64,000 bases of DNA from Albugo candida (GCA_905220665.1 CAJNAR010000013.1:248001-312000); one strand, 5' to 3'. Shown: positions 34,841 through 45,683, counted from the stretch's first letter. A program made the numbers and translations. The notes: generated by a model from the letters alone, not told the origin.

Positions 34841-36103
34841 TTATTTACCGTCTTGCACAATGCTGGCGCCCTGCTCAGCTCCAGTCAAGAAGCAAGTTGG
34901 CTGAGGCTGCGATGTCTCTTGTGCTACGATTGCTAGTCGCTCCATGACGTTCGGGACATGGTCAAGTTGCAATAGGACGATAATGCACCCACCAAAGCCA
35001 GCACCAGTCATCCTAGCTCCATACACACCAGGTGAAGCTTGGGCTGCTTCTACCAACGCATCTATTCCCATCGTGCTAACTTGAAAATCATCACGTAATG
35101 AGACGTGACTGGAGTACATAAGTGACCCAAGCTCATTCCAAGCATTTTGTTTGATCAAGTCTAACGCTAGCAAAGTTCTTGCATTTTCAGCAACAACGTG
35201 TCGTGCCCTTCGAAAAACGACAAGCGACATGTGAGGTCGCGCTACTTTGAGCTCATCCAAAGTGATATCACGCAAATGTGAGATTTTCTTGCATGCATAG
35301 CTTCTTTGTAAAATTTCGGTCGCAGTACGACATTGAGCGACGCGTTCCGAATATTCACTTGTGCCAAGTTTATGAGAAATATTCGAATTGACAACCATAA
35401 CAACCGGATTTTGACATTCAGAAAGCGGATACAAAGGGACTAAGGAGAATTCTTGACTTCGACAATCGATCAGGAGGCCATGATGGCGAACACCGCAGGA
35501 AGAAATGAGCTGGTCCATGATACCGCATGGAACTCGACAGTAATCACGCTCCGCGCGCTGACAAAGTAATGCGCGCTGCGTTGTACTCAGTTGGGGAAAT
35601 GAACAACTTTTCTTATAAACCGCTTCCAAAAAATATGCGAATGCAATCTCTAAAGCAGCTGAACTGCTCAACCCACATCCTATGGGTATGTCACTCACAA
35701 TAGCGATCTTCACATTCCAGTCATTTGCACGCAGATTGTCAGATAGGAGCGTCAAATACGCGGCTAAAACTCCTTTGATATAACATGACCAGTGCCCCGC
35801 TAGTTTGCCTGGGTCTTCATCGAAAACTGAGCTTATCGGAAAAGAGACCATCTCATCAGGATTTTGGCTGGAAACTACGCATGTCTTCATCTCATTCGGA
35901 CCGGAGGCTGTACCAGCGATTACAGTCTTCTTACCGATCGCAAAGGGAAGCACAAACCCATCATTGTAATCCGTATGCTCACCGATCAAATTGATGCGTC
36001 CTGGAGCTGAGGAAATGGTCAGATTTTTGGATTCTGCAGAATTGAATGAGCTTTGATACAAAGCGATTGCTTCCTTGACCAAGCCAGAATTTTGATTCTC
36101 CAT
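34841..36103 (-). CDS. Galactokinase
   Basis: GHMP-family kinase that phosphorylates galactose to galactose-1-phosphate, the entry step of the Leloir pathway. A single frame of 420 residues from ATG at 36103, typical for the family. The galactokinase signature GRINLIGEHTDYNDGFVLP, the GHMP ATP-binding motif PIGCGLSSSAALE, and the C-terminal GARMTGAGFGGCI are complete. No introns and no targeting signal are seen, so it is probably cytosolic. A GalNAc or arabinose kinase is possible within the family but the signature favours galactose. Confidence 0.93.
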   Translation of the reverse strand: MENQNSGLVKEAIALYQSSFNSAESKNLTISSAPGRINLIGEHTDYNDGFVLPFAIGKKTVIAGTASGPNEMKTCVVSSQNPDEMVSFPISSVFDEDPGKLAGHWSCYIKGVLAAYLTLLSDNLRANDWNVKIAIVSDIPIGCGLSSSAALEIAFAYFLEAVYKKSCSFPQLSTTQRALLCQRAERDYCRVPCGIMDQLISSCGVRHHGLLIDCRSQEFSLVPLYPLSECQNPVVMVVNSNISHKLGTSEYSERVAQCRTATEILQRSYACKKISHLRDITLDELKVARPHMSLVVFRRARHVVAENARTLLALDLIKQNAWNELGSLMYSSHVSLRDDFQVSTMGIDALVEAAQASPGVYGARMTGAGFGGCIIVLLQLDHVPNVMERLAIVAQETSQPQPTCFLTGAEQGASIVQDGK

Positions 36104-36623
36104 TGAGAAATCAGACTTACTTGAGCTTTTTTGTCTCTGAATTCCTTCAAGTAGTGAGTGTGATGAACGCTATTGCGAAGCGTGATCAACTGTATGATTT
36201 ACAATCTTTTTGTCGCACACTTCGATGGAATCGCACGAGTTTGTAGCATCGATTTTCCTTATCCTTTTCCAATTCTTAAAAGCTAATCTTAGAATTTACA
36301 ATGTATCTTGCAGTCGGTTGCGAGAGAGCGACTTGACAAATGCACGATAAAGGGTCCATATATCGCATGATCCATCCATGATAAAGGCATATGCCAGGCG
36401 CTCAATGAGCTTAACGTGACCTGAGAATTTTAAATCAATCTGAAACTCCCTTGGACCTACGAAGAAATGCGAAGATTGCGGATGAAAGCATTTGCTATCA
36501 AATTCTGTTTTTTTTTTCGATACTTTGAGTTACAAGATGGCATACTGAAAGCGTGGTAGCGAGTTATAGAGAACATGTGGAAGCAATCGAGAAAGCCGAT
36601 TCGATCTCTCTATATAAGCGATA
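36104..36623. other. Intergenic, galactokinase promoter region
   Basis: About 520 bases between the galactokinase start and the EDEM-like stop, both minus strand. It holds a run of nine T at about 36508-36517 and no coding frame worth calling. Confidence 0.4.
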
Positions 36624-38804
36624 TTACCAGAGCCATGATGATAACGATACTACAATTTCATCTTCTTCCTCTAAAAATGATTGCTTATGTTTCCTATGAT
36701 TCTTCACGGTGAGAAGAGACTTCAACTCGTGGTCTTTTATAAGCTGTACCAGTCGATTAACATCTTCCGCTAATACCATCAGAACCGGAATGCTCACATT
36801 CTGACCAATTTTGCTTCGATCGTCCCATATCAAGTAGAATTGAGTTCGGTATTTTTTGTATGGTACACGTGCGGTGTTTATGATAACGACACCTGCAGCT
36901 CCCGCTTGCTCCAAGTTCAGCGCTTTTCGTGCAAAAGTACAATTGCCACGATACACCATCACCATTTTACCGGAAATTCGTTCGCTAAGTAAAGAAGAGG
37001 GTGAAATTGTATCACAGCCATTACCCACCGGTTCCAAGTCGAAAAAAGCTTCCAAGGTTAATTTTGTATTGATGATTTGCTGACCAAATTTCGCTGGTGA
37101 TGCCAATATGGTACCCACATGAGTGTTTTTGTACCGCACAGAGAGGCCTAAAGGCATATATCCGGAAGATGAATACTTTCTGGAAGATAACGATTCCACT
37201 TGATTATTCTCGAACCCAGTCGAGCTTTCACATTGATGCAAGATGGCCATCTGATGAGAAGAATTTCGTCGATACAGCTCTGGTGCTGTGAGAAGTATGT
37301 GGCCCTCCGTGCTAAAAATAATCTCTGACGATTTGACTGGACGCGTCCAGTACCCTTCGCCATCAAAACAATTTGTTGTTCCAAATGCTGAAACGTTGGA
37401 CACTGTGTGCGTCTTGCCAATGTATGTGGAGGGGACGATCACACTTGGATCATCGCTGAAAAGAAGATATAAGTATTTTATCGTTTCTGATAAAAAATAG
37501 CTATCCATCCGATCTTCGACCTCCAGTGTATAAATATCTTTGACAGCGGCATATCCACAGGGAACTCTCGACACAGCTTCAATATCATGCAGCAATTTCC
37601 GTCCAACCTTCAAGTATTTGTGATTGCGTGTTGCTTGATATAGATGATATGTACTTTCAATCAGTTCTGGTCGAAGAGGTGAGGCTCTCGCCCATTCAAC
37701 CACAGCACCTCCTCCACGCAGATCGAACAATTCCGGCATTGCACCAAACTTGACCCACAAATCAAAGAGTTTATCATGACTTTTGACTGCATTTATCACA
37801 TCACCTGCCAGAACTTGCAAACCAGGCCAGAATGCTTGCAATGCGGATACCCGTGGATATCGTATTCTACGATTCCCATAATGCATGTCAACTTCTACGT
37901 GCAAATCATTAAATTTTGTATGAGCTTCCACAGCAGTATAGCTGCTGTTAAATATGTCCAGCCATGAAGCCTCTCCGGTAAGTATATGGTATTTGAGCAA
38001 ATATTCGTAAAACGAATCGGTTCCTGCTCCGATTCCTACATGTGACGATGTCCATGTACCCGATAGCACATCGATCGAGCTGCCCAATAAATCCAGTTGT
38101 GATCGTCGTTCCCAGACTGCCAAAACAGCTACTCTTGCTTTCTTCTCAAAAATCGGATTCTTTGAAAGACGGGAAAGATAAGAGAATTCGACAAGAACAG
38201 ACCCAGCAGCAGGGCATGTTACAAAAGGCCCATGCTTGCTTATTCCATGCATCAGATTGATTCGATCCATTGGAATTCCAGTGGGGGTGTCAAAAGCTGG
38301 CAATAGTCGAGTGGCCAAATCGACTGCTAATTCGAGCAGTTCATTTGTGTATTCCGGTGGTGGCATCAAGCCCACATAATCACTGGATGCCAAAACGTGT
38401 GCAGATAGCAGCCCTCCAATGACTCTAATTGCTGATTCAAAAACCGATACCGTCACATTCCGATCAAAAGTAACATGCTGAATCACAAGCTTCACAGCTC
38501 GCCTGAACTCTTTATGATCACCCAATATAGCCAGCATGTCCAATGAATCGATCAAAGTGAGAGAGAATCCACCGAGTGTCTGGTCCAAATCGCCTCTTTC
38601 CCTTCTATCCCATCGTCTTCCTTCACACGTGAGTGGTTTCAATTCATCCCATGGAAAAGCGTGCTCCATATAATTATTGTAGCCATGGTAAAACATTTCT
38701 CGAGCTTGATTTTTCAGATGAATGCGTTCTGAGGAGTGGAATTCTCGAGCGTACAGTTGAGGCGATACATACATTAGCAGCCATACAAAACCATCCAATC
38801 TCAT
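36624..38804 (-). CDS. EDEM3-like GH47 mannosidase with PA domain
   Basis: ER-associated degradation factor that trims or recognises mannose on misfolded glycoproteins. A single frame of 726 residues. Residues 1-19 are a signal peptide (LDGFVWLLMYVSPQLYA). The GH47 barrel (about 30-470) has YNNYMEHAFPWDELKP, GGFSLTLIDSLDML, HVGIGAGTDSFYEYLLKYH, RPELIESTYHLYQAT and FLSETIKYLYLLF, all hallmarks of the EDEM branch. A protease-associated domain follows at about 575-700 (GKMVMVYRGNCTFARKALN, AGAAGVVIINT), as in EDEM3. The C-terminus lacks a KDEL-type signal. The divergent neighbour is a coiled-coil gene 640 bp away. Confidence 0.92.
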   Translation of the reverse strand: MRLDGFVWLLMYVSPQLYAREFHSSERIHLKNQAREMFYHGYNNYMEHAFPWDELKPLTCEGRRWDRRERGDLDQTLGGFSLTLIDSLDMLAILGDHKEFRRAVKLVIQHVTFDRNVTVSVFESAIRVIGGLLSAHVLASSDYVGLMPPPEYTNELLELAVDLATRLLPAFDTPTGIPMDRINLMHGISKHGPFVTCPAAGSVLVEFSYLSRLSKNPIFEKKARVAVLAVWERRSQLDLLGSSIDVLSGTWTSSHVGIGAGTDSFYEYLLKYHILTGEASWLDIFNSSYTAVEAHTKFNDLHVEVDMHYGNRRIRYPRVSALQAFWPGLQVLAGDVINAVKSHDKLFDLWVKFGAMPELFDLRGGGAVVEWARASPLRPELIESTYHLYQATRNHKYLKVGRKLLHDIEAVSRVPCGYAAVKDIYTLEVEDRMDSYFLSETIKYLYLLFSDDPSVIVPSTYIGKTHTVSNVSAFGTTNCFDGEGYWTRPVKSSEIIFSTEGHILLTAPELYRRNSSHQMAILHQCESSTGFENNQVESLSSRKYSSSGYMPLGLSVRYKNTHVGTILASPAKFGQQIINTKLTLEAFFDLEPVGNGCDTISPSSLLSERISGKMVMVYRGNCTFARKALNLEQAGAAGVVIINTARVPYKKYRTQFYLIWDDRSKIGQNVSIPVLMVLAEDVNRLVQLIKDHELKSLLTVKNHRKHKQSFLEEEDEIVVSLSSWLW

Positions 38805-39440
38805 TTTTATTCGGAAGATTTGAATCCCAACGGGATTGTGTTTTTGACAATGGATGAAAAGCTGAGCTTTTGCGGCTTTGGGAACGTAAAGTCAGAGCAA
38901 TTGATGTCGATTGATTTCTACCAATCACAGAGTGAAACGTAAAAAGCTATTTTGATATATGTATTTATGATGTGCTACCATCTCATGCTACCGTATTCTA
39001 CATTCCATATTTTCTTGTGGTTGAACCATTGACCTACGTGTAAAAGAATAGGGTAATTGTGATGCAGTTGTTTTTAGTAAGAAGATTGCGCTCAGATGGT
39101 CGTCGAACGTGAAAACGCAAACATTAGTCGGTGTTCAGGCTAGGGTCCTAAGGTTAAATGGAAAAAGGTCTGCAAACGCAGTGAGCAAACATGATACTGA
39201 TTAGTATAGAACGCACGTATTCAGTATACGTATCAATTAGGATTTTTTCAGACTCACAATGACAAAAATTCAAGATTATGAACGAGAACGTGCGTCTAAT
39301 GGTTTGCTTATCTGTGAAATGCAAAGAGTTCCATACATACACCAACACAGCTCGAGTGTTTATTCAGGCAACATAAGCTATTAATACACATCCCGTTCGT
39401 CTGAGTGAACTCTTATGCTACGCTCTTTCGATTCGGTCAA
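38805..39440. promoter_or_regulatory. Divergent intergenic region, EDEM-like / coiled-coil gene
   Basis: About 635 bases between divergent starts. The minus frame at 39154-39348 and the open plus frame from 39405 lack ATG or motif support. Promoters for both genes must lie here; no element was recognised. Confidence 0.35.
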
Positions 39441-41486
39441 ATGAGATCTTGTCGTGTCAATAATCAAGTACTCGCGCCGTCGTCACTGTTGGAGACGCAC
39501 ATTTTAGATAAATTAGACGAGACAGTGTCAAGGTCACAGAATTGTGTTTCGTGGTCGCAACTGCCACCACAACAGAAAGAGCCAGATGACAGCTCTTATT
39601 ATTCATCGTCGATGTATACAAATCTCAATCAGGAGAACGACCGAGTCACATGTGCCTATCCCACGGACCAGCGGACTCCACCAGTTGAGAAATACGTCAA
39701 GAAGATCCGGAAGCAGGCTCTAGAATTGTATCATCTTTACACTATACATGAAAACCAGCAAAAAAAAGCTCAAAAGCTTGAACGAAAGTTGTTGAAGCAG
39801 AAAAAAGTAGCGCAAGGTTTGGAAGAAAGATGCAAGGAATTGAGACAAATGCTCGAAACGATGTCAAAGGTGCACCGAGGGGAGAATACCGTCAGCAAAT
39901 TGCAGAAATTGTCGTTTGATCTCGAGCACGAAAAGAAGAAATGGTCACAAGCGCGTGTCAAGGCGCAAGGTGTCCTTATGGAATTAGAGAAATACCATCA
40001 GCGCGTTTGCGAGAAGAATTCTGGGCCAAAGGATACAGAGGATGAACGAGCACAGTACATTCAGTTGCTAGAACGCGTTGTGCATTTAAAGGCAGATGAA
40101 CTTGAGTGTTCAGGACACGAAGAGCTGCTACTATTACTTTCGTCATTGCGGCAGACGGGCTACAAGCAAGAAATGGCTCTTGACGAAGCTCAACGTGAAA
40201 TTAGCGCTTTGAAGCAACAGAAAAGAGAAGTGGAACAGTTGAATCGCCAGATTGATTACCTCCAGTCCGAGCTTAATCAAAAAGAAAATACGCTTGTACA
40301 GACCGCGAATGAGCGACAAAGGTGGAGACTCGACTGCGAGTCACAGAACGCTCGCTTGCAAGAACTCGAGGCTTTCAATAGATCACTCAGTATCACCGTT
40401 GAAGAGCAACGTGTTCGGGAAAAGAAGCTAATACGACGGTACCAACACACACGCAAACAATCAAAAGTCTCTTGCTTTCAAATCCAAGAGTTCGAGCAAG
40501 AACGAAATACAACTCGTGAACAATACGAAGAAAAACAACAGCTATTCGAGATGAATAGTATGCGTAGTATAGAAGGAGAACAGCGGTTGATGCAAGAGCA
40601 CCGACTCATACAAGGAAGGCTCGACGATTACGTAAACGCCGTTCAGAGTCTCGAGTCAATTTGTCATCAACAGCTGATCCGATACATTTGTCAGAATGGC
40701 GGCGATATCTCGCCGGGGCTCGTAATGCCATTTTTAAAATCATTAGAGTCGATATTTGACGTGCATGCGTCAACGGACTCTGATTCATTGGCTTCTTTTA
40801 ACGATCGAATTCTAGCTTTTGTCAAAAACACGATCAATTTTTGCGAAGAAGTATATCGGGTTGAAGCTTCGTATTCACGTGAATCTGATTCTTTGCGCGC
40901 TGCGATTGCACACTTGCAGCAAACTGTTACACTATACGAGCTCGAGCTTGCTCATCGTGACGAGGATCCGGCAATTTCGAATTTGCCTCTGAACGCGTTT
41001 AAAACAGAAGAGGAGTGTAAACGAGGTCACAACATACGACACAGTTACCAGCTCAAGCAATTTGAGATACAGCTCGTGGCTTCTCAACGACTATTCGTGG
41101 AATTGTCCAATTACTATTCCGAATGCTTGCCCGCTCAACATGAATTGAGAAAGCAGTACGCTTTACTGAACCGTGAGAATCCATCAGAAATGATTCAATT
41201 CTTTCCACAATTAGTGAAAGCTTATATTGCCAGCTGTCACTGCGAGTGTTCACGTCCCAACTTTTGCGAAAGGAATGTGAAAGCCAGTTCAGACTGTAGC
41301 TCCGAGGTGCCACCTTGCATCCAGGGTAACGCTACACCATCTATACCATATGAGGCGTATACACAAGACTCGATCCAACCAATCGGATTCCAAGATTTTA
41401 GGGAAGCAGAGAGTGACCTCGACCCCCTACAAGATCAAATAAATTTGGTACAACAAATATTTCAAGCGTATAAAACTCAACGATGA
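39441..41486 (+). CDS. Long coiled-coil protein, unknown
   Basis: ATG at 39441 gives 681 residues; the frame is open a little upstream but only from a GTG. Residues 1-95 are Ser/Gln/Pro rich. From about 100 to 390 the sequence is an almost continuous heptad-type coiled coil (KLERKLLKQKKVAQGLEERC, LNRQIDYLQSELNQKENTL), followed by further helices and a low-complexity tail. No motor, catalytic or membrane segment is visible. Such proteins are often centrosomal, basal-body or cytoskeletal, but nothing here proves it. The family is not recognised. Its plus-strand neighbour starts 140 bp downstream. Confidence 0.7.
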   Translation: MRSCRVNNQVLAPSSLLETHILDKLDETVSRSQNCVSWSQLPPQQKEPDDSSYYSSSMYTNLNQENDRVTCAYPTDQRTPPVEKYVKKIRKQALELYHLYTIHENQQKKAQKLERKLLKQKKVAQGLEERCKELRQMLETMSKVHRGENTVSKLQKLSFDLEHEKKKWSQARVKAQGVLMELEKYHQRVCEKNSGPKDTEDERAQYIQLLERVVHLKADELECSGHEELLLLLSSLRQTGYKQEMALDEAQREISALKQQKREVEQLNRQIDYLQSELNQKENTLVQTANERQRWRLDCESQNARLQELEAFNRSLSITVEEQRVREKKLIRRYQHTRKQSKVSCFQIQEFEQERNTTREQYEEKQQLFEMNSMRSIEGEQRLMQEHRLIQGRLDDYVNAVQSLESICHQQLIRYICQNGGDISPGLVMPFLKSLESIFDVHASTDSDSLASFNDRILAFVKNTINFCEEVYRVEASYSRESDSLRAAIAHLQQTVTLYELELAHRDEDPAISNLPLNAFKTEEECKRGHNIRHSYQLKQFEIQLVASQRLFVELSNYYSECLPAQHELRKQYALLNRENPSEMIQFFPQLVKAYIASCHCECSRPNFCERNVKASSDCSSEVPPCIQGNATPSIPYEAYTQDSIQPIGFQDFREAESDLDPLQDQINLVQQIFQAYKTQR

Positions 41487-41622
41487 TTGGGAGGGTTTGA
41501 CACAAATAATTTTCACCTGAGCCAATCTTATACCGTCATTTAAGAGTGTGACACGCTCGTAATAAAGAAGAGAAAGAAAAGTTGGATAGCAAACTTCCTT
41601 TTATCATATCAAATTCAGCAGC

Positions 41623-42414
41623 ATGTCACGTCATTGCATACCCTTGTTATCGTCGCGAATAGCGCTGTCGTGTGTTTTGTTACAATACGGATGCGCTCAC
41701 ATACTTCGCGTTCTTCAAGACACTTCAGCAGACGAAGATTCAAAGGCTTCCCTATTTGACAGCGCTGGTGGAATGGTTGTGGGAAAGAATATTCTTGCGA
41801 TCGCGGCTATCGTATGTGGCGCGCTAATTGGATTCGCAGGACAGCGATTATTCAGACCTACCATGTTCATCTGTGCTTTTGGAATTGGCGGGCTTGTGTT
41901 ATCCGGAATTGTTGTGGCGATTTTTGGACACCGTACTTGGATCGGAACGGCATCCTGGGTGTCGTTCCTTATTGGTGGTGTGATCTTAGCCGGACTTGTA
42001 TTGACAATTTATAACGTCGGTATCTTCATGGTTGGCGCAGCGTTTGGAGTCATGCTTGCGGCGACAGTGAACAACTCTGTCGGATACTTGATTTATCCTG
42101 CTAAACCGACATCGTTATTTGTTATCTTGGCGTGTATATTCGCACTAATTGGTGGATTATTGGCATTTAAAGCTGAAAGAATGGCATTGATCGTTGCTAC
42201 TAGTGCGATCGGAGCCCATGCGATGATATGGGGACTAGGATATTATATAGGCCATTACCCGAATCCAATGGATCTTACTGCGCGTGCTGTGAAGAGGGTC
42301 GATGGTTCCTTGAACTATTCTATTCCATCACAATGGTGGGGCTATCTGGTCGGAATCATTCTATTGTTCATTTTATGCATGCTGGTGCAGTGCAAAAAAA
42401 CCGCTAAAATCTAA
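41623..42414 (+). CDS. DUF4203/TMEM198-like multi-pass membrane protein A
   Basis: 263 residues from ATG. An N-terminal signal-like segment is followed by about seven hydrophobic helices, including GKNILAIAAIVCGALIGFAG, TASWVSFLIGGVILAGLVL and VGIFMVGAAFGVMLAA. The Gly-rich helices and the motif QRLFRPTMFICAFGIGG match the DUF4203 family (TMEM198, TM7SF3 tail), whose molecular function is poorly known. The C-terminus is short and basic. A paralogue with the same plan lies 294 bp downstream on the same strand, so the pair arose by tandem duplication. Confidence 0.75.
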   Translation: MSRHCIPLLSSRIALSCVLLQYGCAHILRVLQDTSADEDSKASLFDSAGGMVVGKNILAIAAIVCGALIGFAGQRLFRPTMFICAFGIGGLVLSGIVVAIFGHRTWIGTASWVSFLIGGVILAGLVLTIYNVGIFMVGAAFGVMLAATVNNSVGYLIYPAKPTSLFVILACIFALIGGLLAFKAERMALIVATSAIGAHAMIWGLGYYIGHYPNPMDLTARAVKRVDGSLNYSIPSQWWGYLVGIILLFILCMLVQCKKTAKI

Positions 42415-42708
42415 TACCATTAACGTTCCATCTTTTTGGCGTGTTTTGTAATATTCTTGGATTCGTTCGTGCTCACAGATTTGTGACCATCTGTTCTCAA
42501 TTTTTAATGTGATAAAACGTTAGGTCCTCATGTCACGAAAACCGTAAGATAACCGTCCAAAGAATTTCAGAGTCACACGCTCACAAAAATGACACAAAAT
42601 GAAGGTGATATAGCAAAACGCGGCTATTATCTCAATTATGAGACTTATTGAGATTCACATACCGCTCATAATCAAATTTTCATCGTATAGTTCACGTTTA
42701 AGAAACAA

Positions 42709-43602
42709 ATGCATAACAAAATGAACAATACGAGCCAGTGGCTGCGTTGGGTTATGTGCCTTACCATGCTGATAGGGACTTGTGCATCCAATGAGACAGA
42801 TACCGACACACCAAAAGCACTTTTTGAAAGTGTGCATGATATCACAATCGGACGGAGTGTTTTAGCAGGTTTGGGCATTGTCCTCGGGAGTCTTATAATG
42901 GTATCCGGATATCGTTACTTCCGTTCGACAATGGTCGTTTGTGCATTCCTCATTGGTGGAGTATTCGTCTCGGGTGTGATCGAGGCCGCGTGGAGCAACA
43001 GAAACAGTATCACTCTGGCCACTTGGATATCGTTTTTTATTGGAGGTCTATTATGTGGTGCTTTAGTTCTCTGTCTGTACAAAATTGGTGTATTCTTGGT
43101 CGGTGCGTTCGCTGGAGTACAACTTGCTGCCGTTCTAAACAGTTCTTTCGGATACAAAATTTCGGCAAGCAATCCAACCTTGGTGTTCATAGTACTCGCT
43201 ATAGTGCTAGGGATCGTTGGAGGAATCATAACCTGTTGGGCTGAGCGTATCATCTTGATTCTTTTCACTTCTTTTGTTGGATCTCAACTTCTCGTGTGGG
43301 GTATTGGCTACTTTGCGGGTAATTATCCGAATCCAACAGATCTGAAGTCAATGGGTAGGAAAACGATTGACGGACAATGGACGTACGATATCCCGCACGT
43401 ATGGTGGGCCTATGTAGCAGCAATGATTGTCCTGTTTGTGCTTGGCGCATACATCCAATTTCGTAAAACGAGTTCTGATGGCGTCGCTCATCATACGCGA
43501 GCACATCGCTCGGCAGCCATCGGAAAATCCTCCAATCATGCAAACACGCCAGTTCACGATAACAACACCACTCCCCAGGCTCATTACCGTCACATAGTGT
43601 AA
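42709..43602 (+). CDS. DUF4203/TMEM198-like multi-pass membrane protein B
   Basis: 297 residues from ATG, colinear with the preceding gene: YRYFRSTMVVCAFLIGG, ATWISFFIGGLLCGALVLCL, IGVFLVGAFAGVQLAA and WGIGYFAGNYPNPTDL line up with their counterparts. It has the same signal-like start and about seven membrane helices. It differs by a longer C-terminal tail rich in His, Ser and Asn (THRAHRSAAIGKSSN-type composition), so the two copies may have diverged in trafficking or partners. Function is unknown beyond the family assignment. Confidence 0.75.
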   Translation: MHNKMNNTSQWLRWVMCLTMLIGTCASNETDTDTPKALFESVHDITIGRSVLAGLGIVLGSLIMVSGYRYFRSTMVVCAFLIGGVFVSGVIEAAWSNRNSITLATWISFFIGGLLCGALVLCLYKIGVFLVGAFAGVQLAAVLNSSFGYKISASNPTLVFIVLAIVLGIVGGIITCWAERIILILFTSFVGSQLLVWGIGYFAGNYPNPTDLKSMGRKTIDGQWTYDIPHVWWAYVAAMIVLFVLGAYIQFRKTSSDGVAHHTRAHRSAAIGKSSNHANTPVHDNNTTPQAHYRHIV

Positions 43603-43997
43603 AGACTGATTGTTTACGATATACATCTTCATGTCGCACGTGTCTCACTGCTCTGTCCGGTTTAGGAGGTGTTCTATTTGGATCAATTGAAACGTAAAAT
43701 TCGTCGTTAACTATCCAGTTCGTCTGTGCTACCCTTTGTTGCAAACTGGTTAGAATTAGTGCACCGCCTCTACTGTGGATTTTCTTTTCTATTCTTGTGA
43801 CTTACATGAATTCTCTTTTTGAAATTACTACCTTGTTCTTTACTGTTGAAAATCAAATCGGCGTCCCGCCTTTCCTATGTTGGTAAAGTCGTGTGCAAAT
43901 AGTGTTTTTTGCGCCGATATCACACTACTCTATCTTGCACAGCTATCTATTACTTGGGCTCAAAATCATATACACCACATTCATCACGTATCCAATC
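43603..43997. other. Intergenic, 5' region of the START/FYVE gene
   Basis: About 395 bases. The minus frame 43265-43744 is mostly a shadow of the upstream gene. The plus frame is open from 43893 but only from a GTG, so the ATG at 43998 is preferred. No element was recognised. Confidence 0.35.
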
Positions 43998-45683
43998 ATG
44001 ACAAAGCAGCGATGCGACTTTAAGGATCATTTAGCGACGCTCCGTCTCTCTGACCACGAAATCACAAGAATCGATAATTATATCGCATTTTTAATCCAAA
44101 ATGCAATCAGTGGCTTGAAGAACCAATCATCACCGATTGGGAAGAGCGATGCCATTTGGAAGCCGTTTAAGAAAAGACAGAACATACTACTGCATAAGAA
44201 ACGAAAGAAGCGATCGTATGATAGCAATACGAAACTTACTGCGTGGTCATCTTCTTCCCACAGCGAATTATCGCACAGCGATACGGCAATTGCTTTATTC
44301 GCCCAATCTGCTAATGAGATGACAACAAGCAGGAGGAAAGCACAACTCGGTTTTTCAAATATAAAAAATCCACGTGGAAAACCATTTGCAAGTTTGGGAC
44401 CGTCCTCTTGTAGAAATACTCATGAGGCTGAATTTGATATTGATACTCTGACGAGCTCAAATTTGACGAATGATTTTTCCAGTCCGAAGCAATCCATTTT
44501 TAATTTGCCATCCTTTGAATCTTACGACCCCGATACCATGGCATCCGGAACGATTCCGGGCGCATTGAACGACTTTATATTTGGGCTCCATGCGTCCGAT
44601 GAGATCGGACAGAAACAAAACGATATATATCTAAATGATGGCACATTAGACTCGGTTCTGCTTTGCAAACTCCACGGACCGTCTGCATCCGATCCGTTCC
44701 ACTTTGTTGGTATAAAATGGCTTCTGAAGAGTTTTCCGACTTTGGCGAATTGCGCGACACGACTTCGAGATTTTGTCGTTGTAGAAGCAGTCGGCTTGAA
44801 AACCATTGCTACTGGAGAGAGATTTGGATATTATATATTGCAATCGCTCGATATCAGTAACGTTCCGAATTTTGACTCGTCAGGTATCCATCGAGGGAAG
44901 CTCTCCATGTGCGTGGTGGCTTCGGAGAGAGAATTAACGCCCAAAGTTTGTCAAGATCGCTCTTTTCAACAAAACTATGGTGCGTTATTCTCGAGTAACT
45001 TGACTCAATCCTGCACGACTGGAAGTAAAGCTAATTCAAGCTCCAATGAAGAAGATGGTGCATCTGGAAAGCTACAAATTCATTGCTTTGCTTCATATGA
45101 TTGCAAATCCTCAGCCATCGAATCTGGTTCTCTACGGTTCTTACCTGAGGCAGTTTTCTCCATCACCAATGCCACCAACTGCGCTTTCATGAAGCGATTA
45201 GCTCATGCAATTCAACGAAATTCCGTGGAGATTTCGTCTGTATGTATGGATGGAAATCATAGTGATGCATATTTGCTCGATCAAGTGCCAACAATAGCGA
45301 AGAAAGCTAGCGATTCATACTTGTGGGAAGAAAACGTCGTGCCAAGCTTTCCGACTTTTCGACCTTCTGTTCATCAGCAATCGAGAGGGTCTCACTGCAG
45401 TACATGTCATCGGACAGTCAATTTGTGGCGGGTGATGCAAAAAGGAAAAGTTTGTCGACTTTGCAGTCAAGTTTTCTGCACCAGGTGCAGTGTGGATCTC
45501 AAAATGTTGGCCCAGACAACTTCATCGAAAAACGACAAGCACAATAAAATCCAAATGCACTCGGTACGCTTCTGTCTACCGTGTGTCGTTCAAGTTCGCA
45601 ATGTGTCAACGTGGGATGTCGCACTTCACAGCGTTCATAAACAAGAACAAATTTTGGCTGCGATTCAATTCTGTCCATTTTGA
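43998..45683 (+). CDS. START-like / FYVE zinc-finger protein
   Basis: 561 residues from ATG at 43998 (MTKQRCDFKDHLATL). After a Ser-rich N-terminal linker, a START-like lipid-binding region spans roughly 180-430, with DPFHFVGIKWLLKSFP, LRDFVVVEAVGLKTIATGER and FGYYILQSLDI, the pattern of the large oomycete START-FYVE family. The C-terminal FYVE-type finger has CSTC, CRLCSQVFCTRCSVDL and CLPC, giving four Cys pairs, although the RRHHC core of canonical PI3P-binding FYVE domains is not present, so lipid binding is uncertain. It probably acts on endosomal membranes (inference). The exact ligand is unknown. Confidence 0.75.
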   Translation: MTKQRCDFKDHLATLRLSDHEITRIDNYIAFLIQNAISGLKNQSSPIGKSDAIWKPFKKRQNILLHKKRKKRSYDSNTKLTAWSSSSHSELSHSDTAIALFAQSANEMTTSRRKAQLGFSNIKNPRGKPFASLGPSSCRNTHEAEFDIDTLTSSNLTNDFSSPKQSIFNLPSFESYDPDTMASGTIPGALNDFIFGLHASDEIGQKQNDIYLNDGTLDSVLLCKLHGPSASDPFHFVGIKWLLKSFPTLANCATRLRDFVVVEAVGLKTIATGERFGYYILQSLDISNVPNFDSSGIHRGKLSMCVVASERELTPKVCQDRSFQQNYGALFSSNLTQSCTTGSKANSSSNEEDGASGKLQIHCFASYDCKSSAIESGSLRFLPEAVFSITNATNCAFMKRLAHAIQRNSVEISSVCMDGNHSDAYLLDQVPTIAKKASDSYLWEENVVPSFPTFRPSVHQQSRGSHCSTCHRTVNLWRVMQKGKVCRLCSQVFCTRCSVDLKMLAQTTSSKNDKHNKIQMHSVRFCLPCVVQVRNVSTWDVALHSVHKQEQILAAIQFCPF

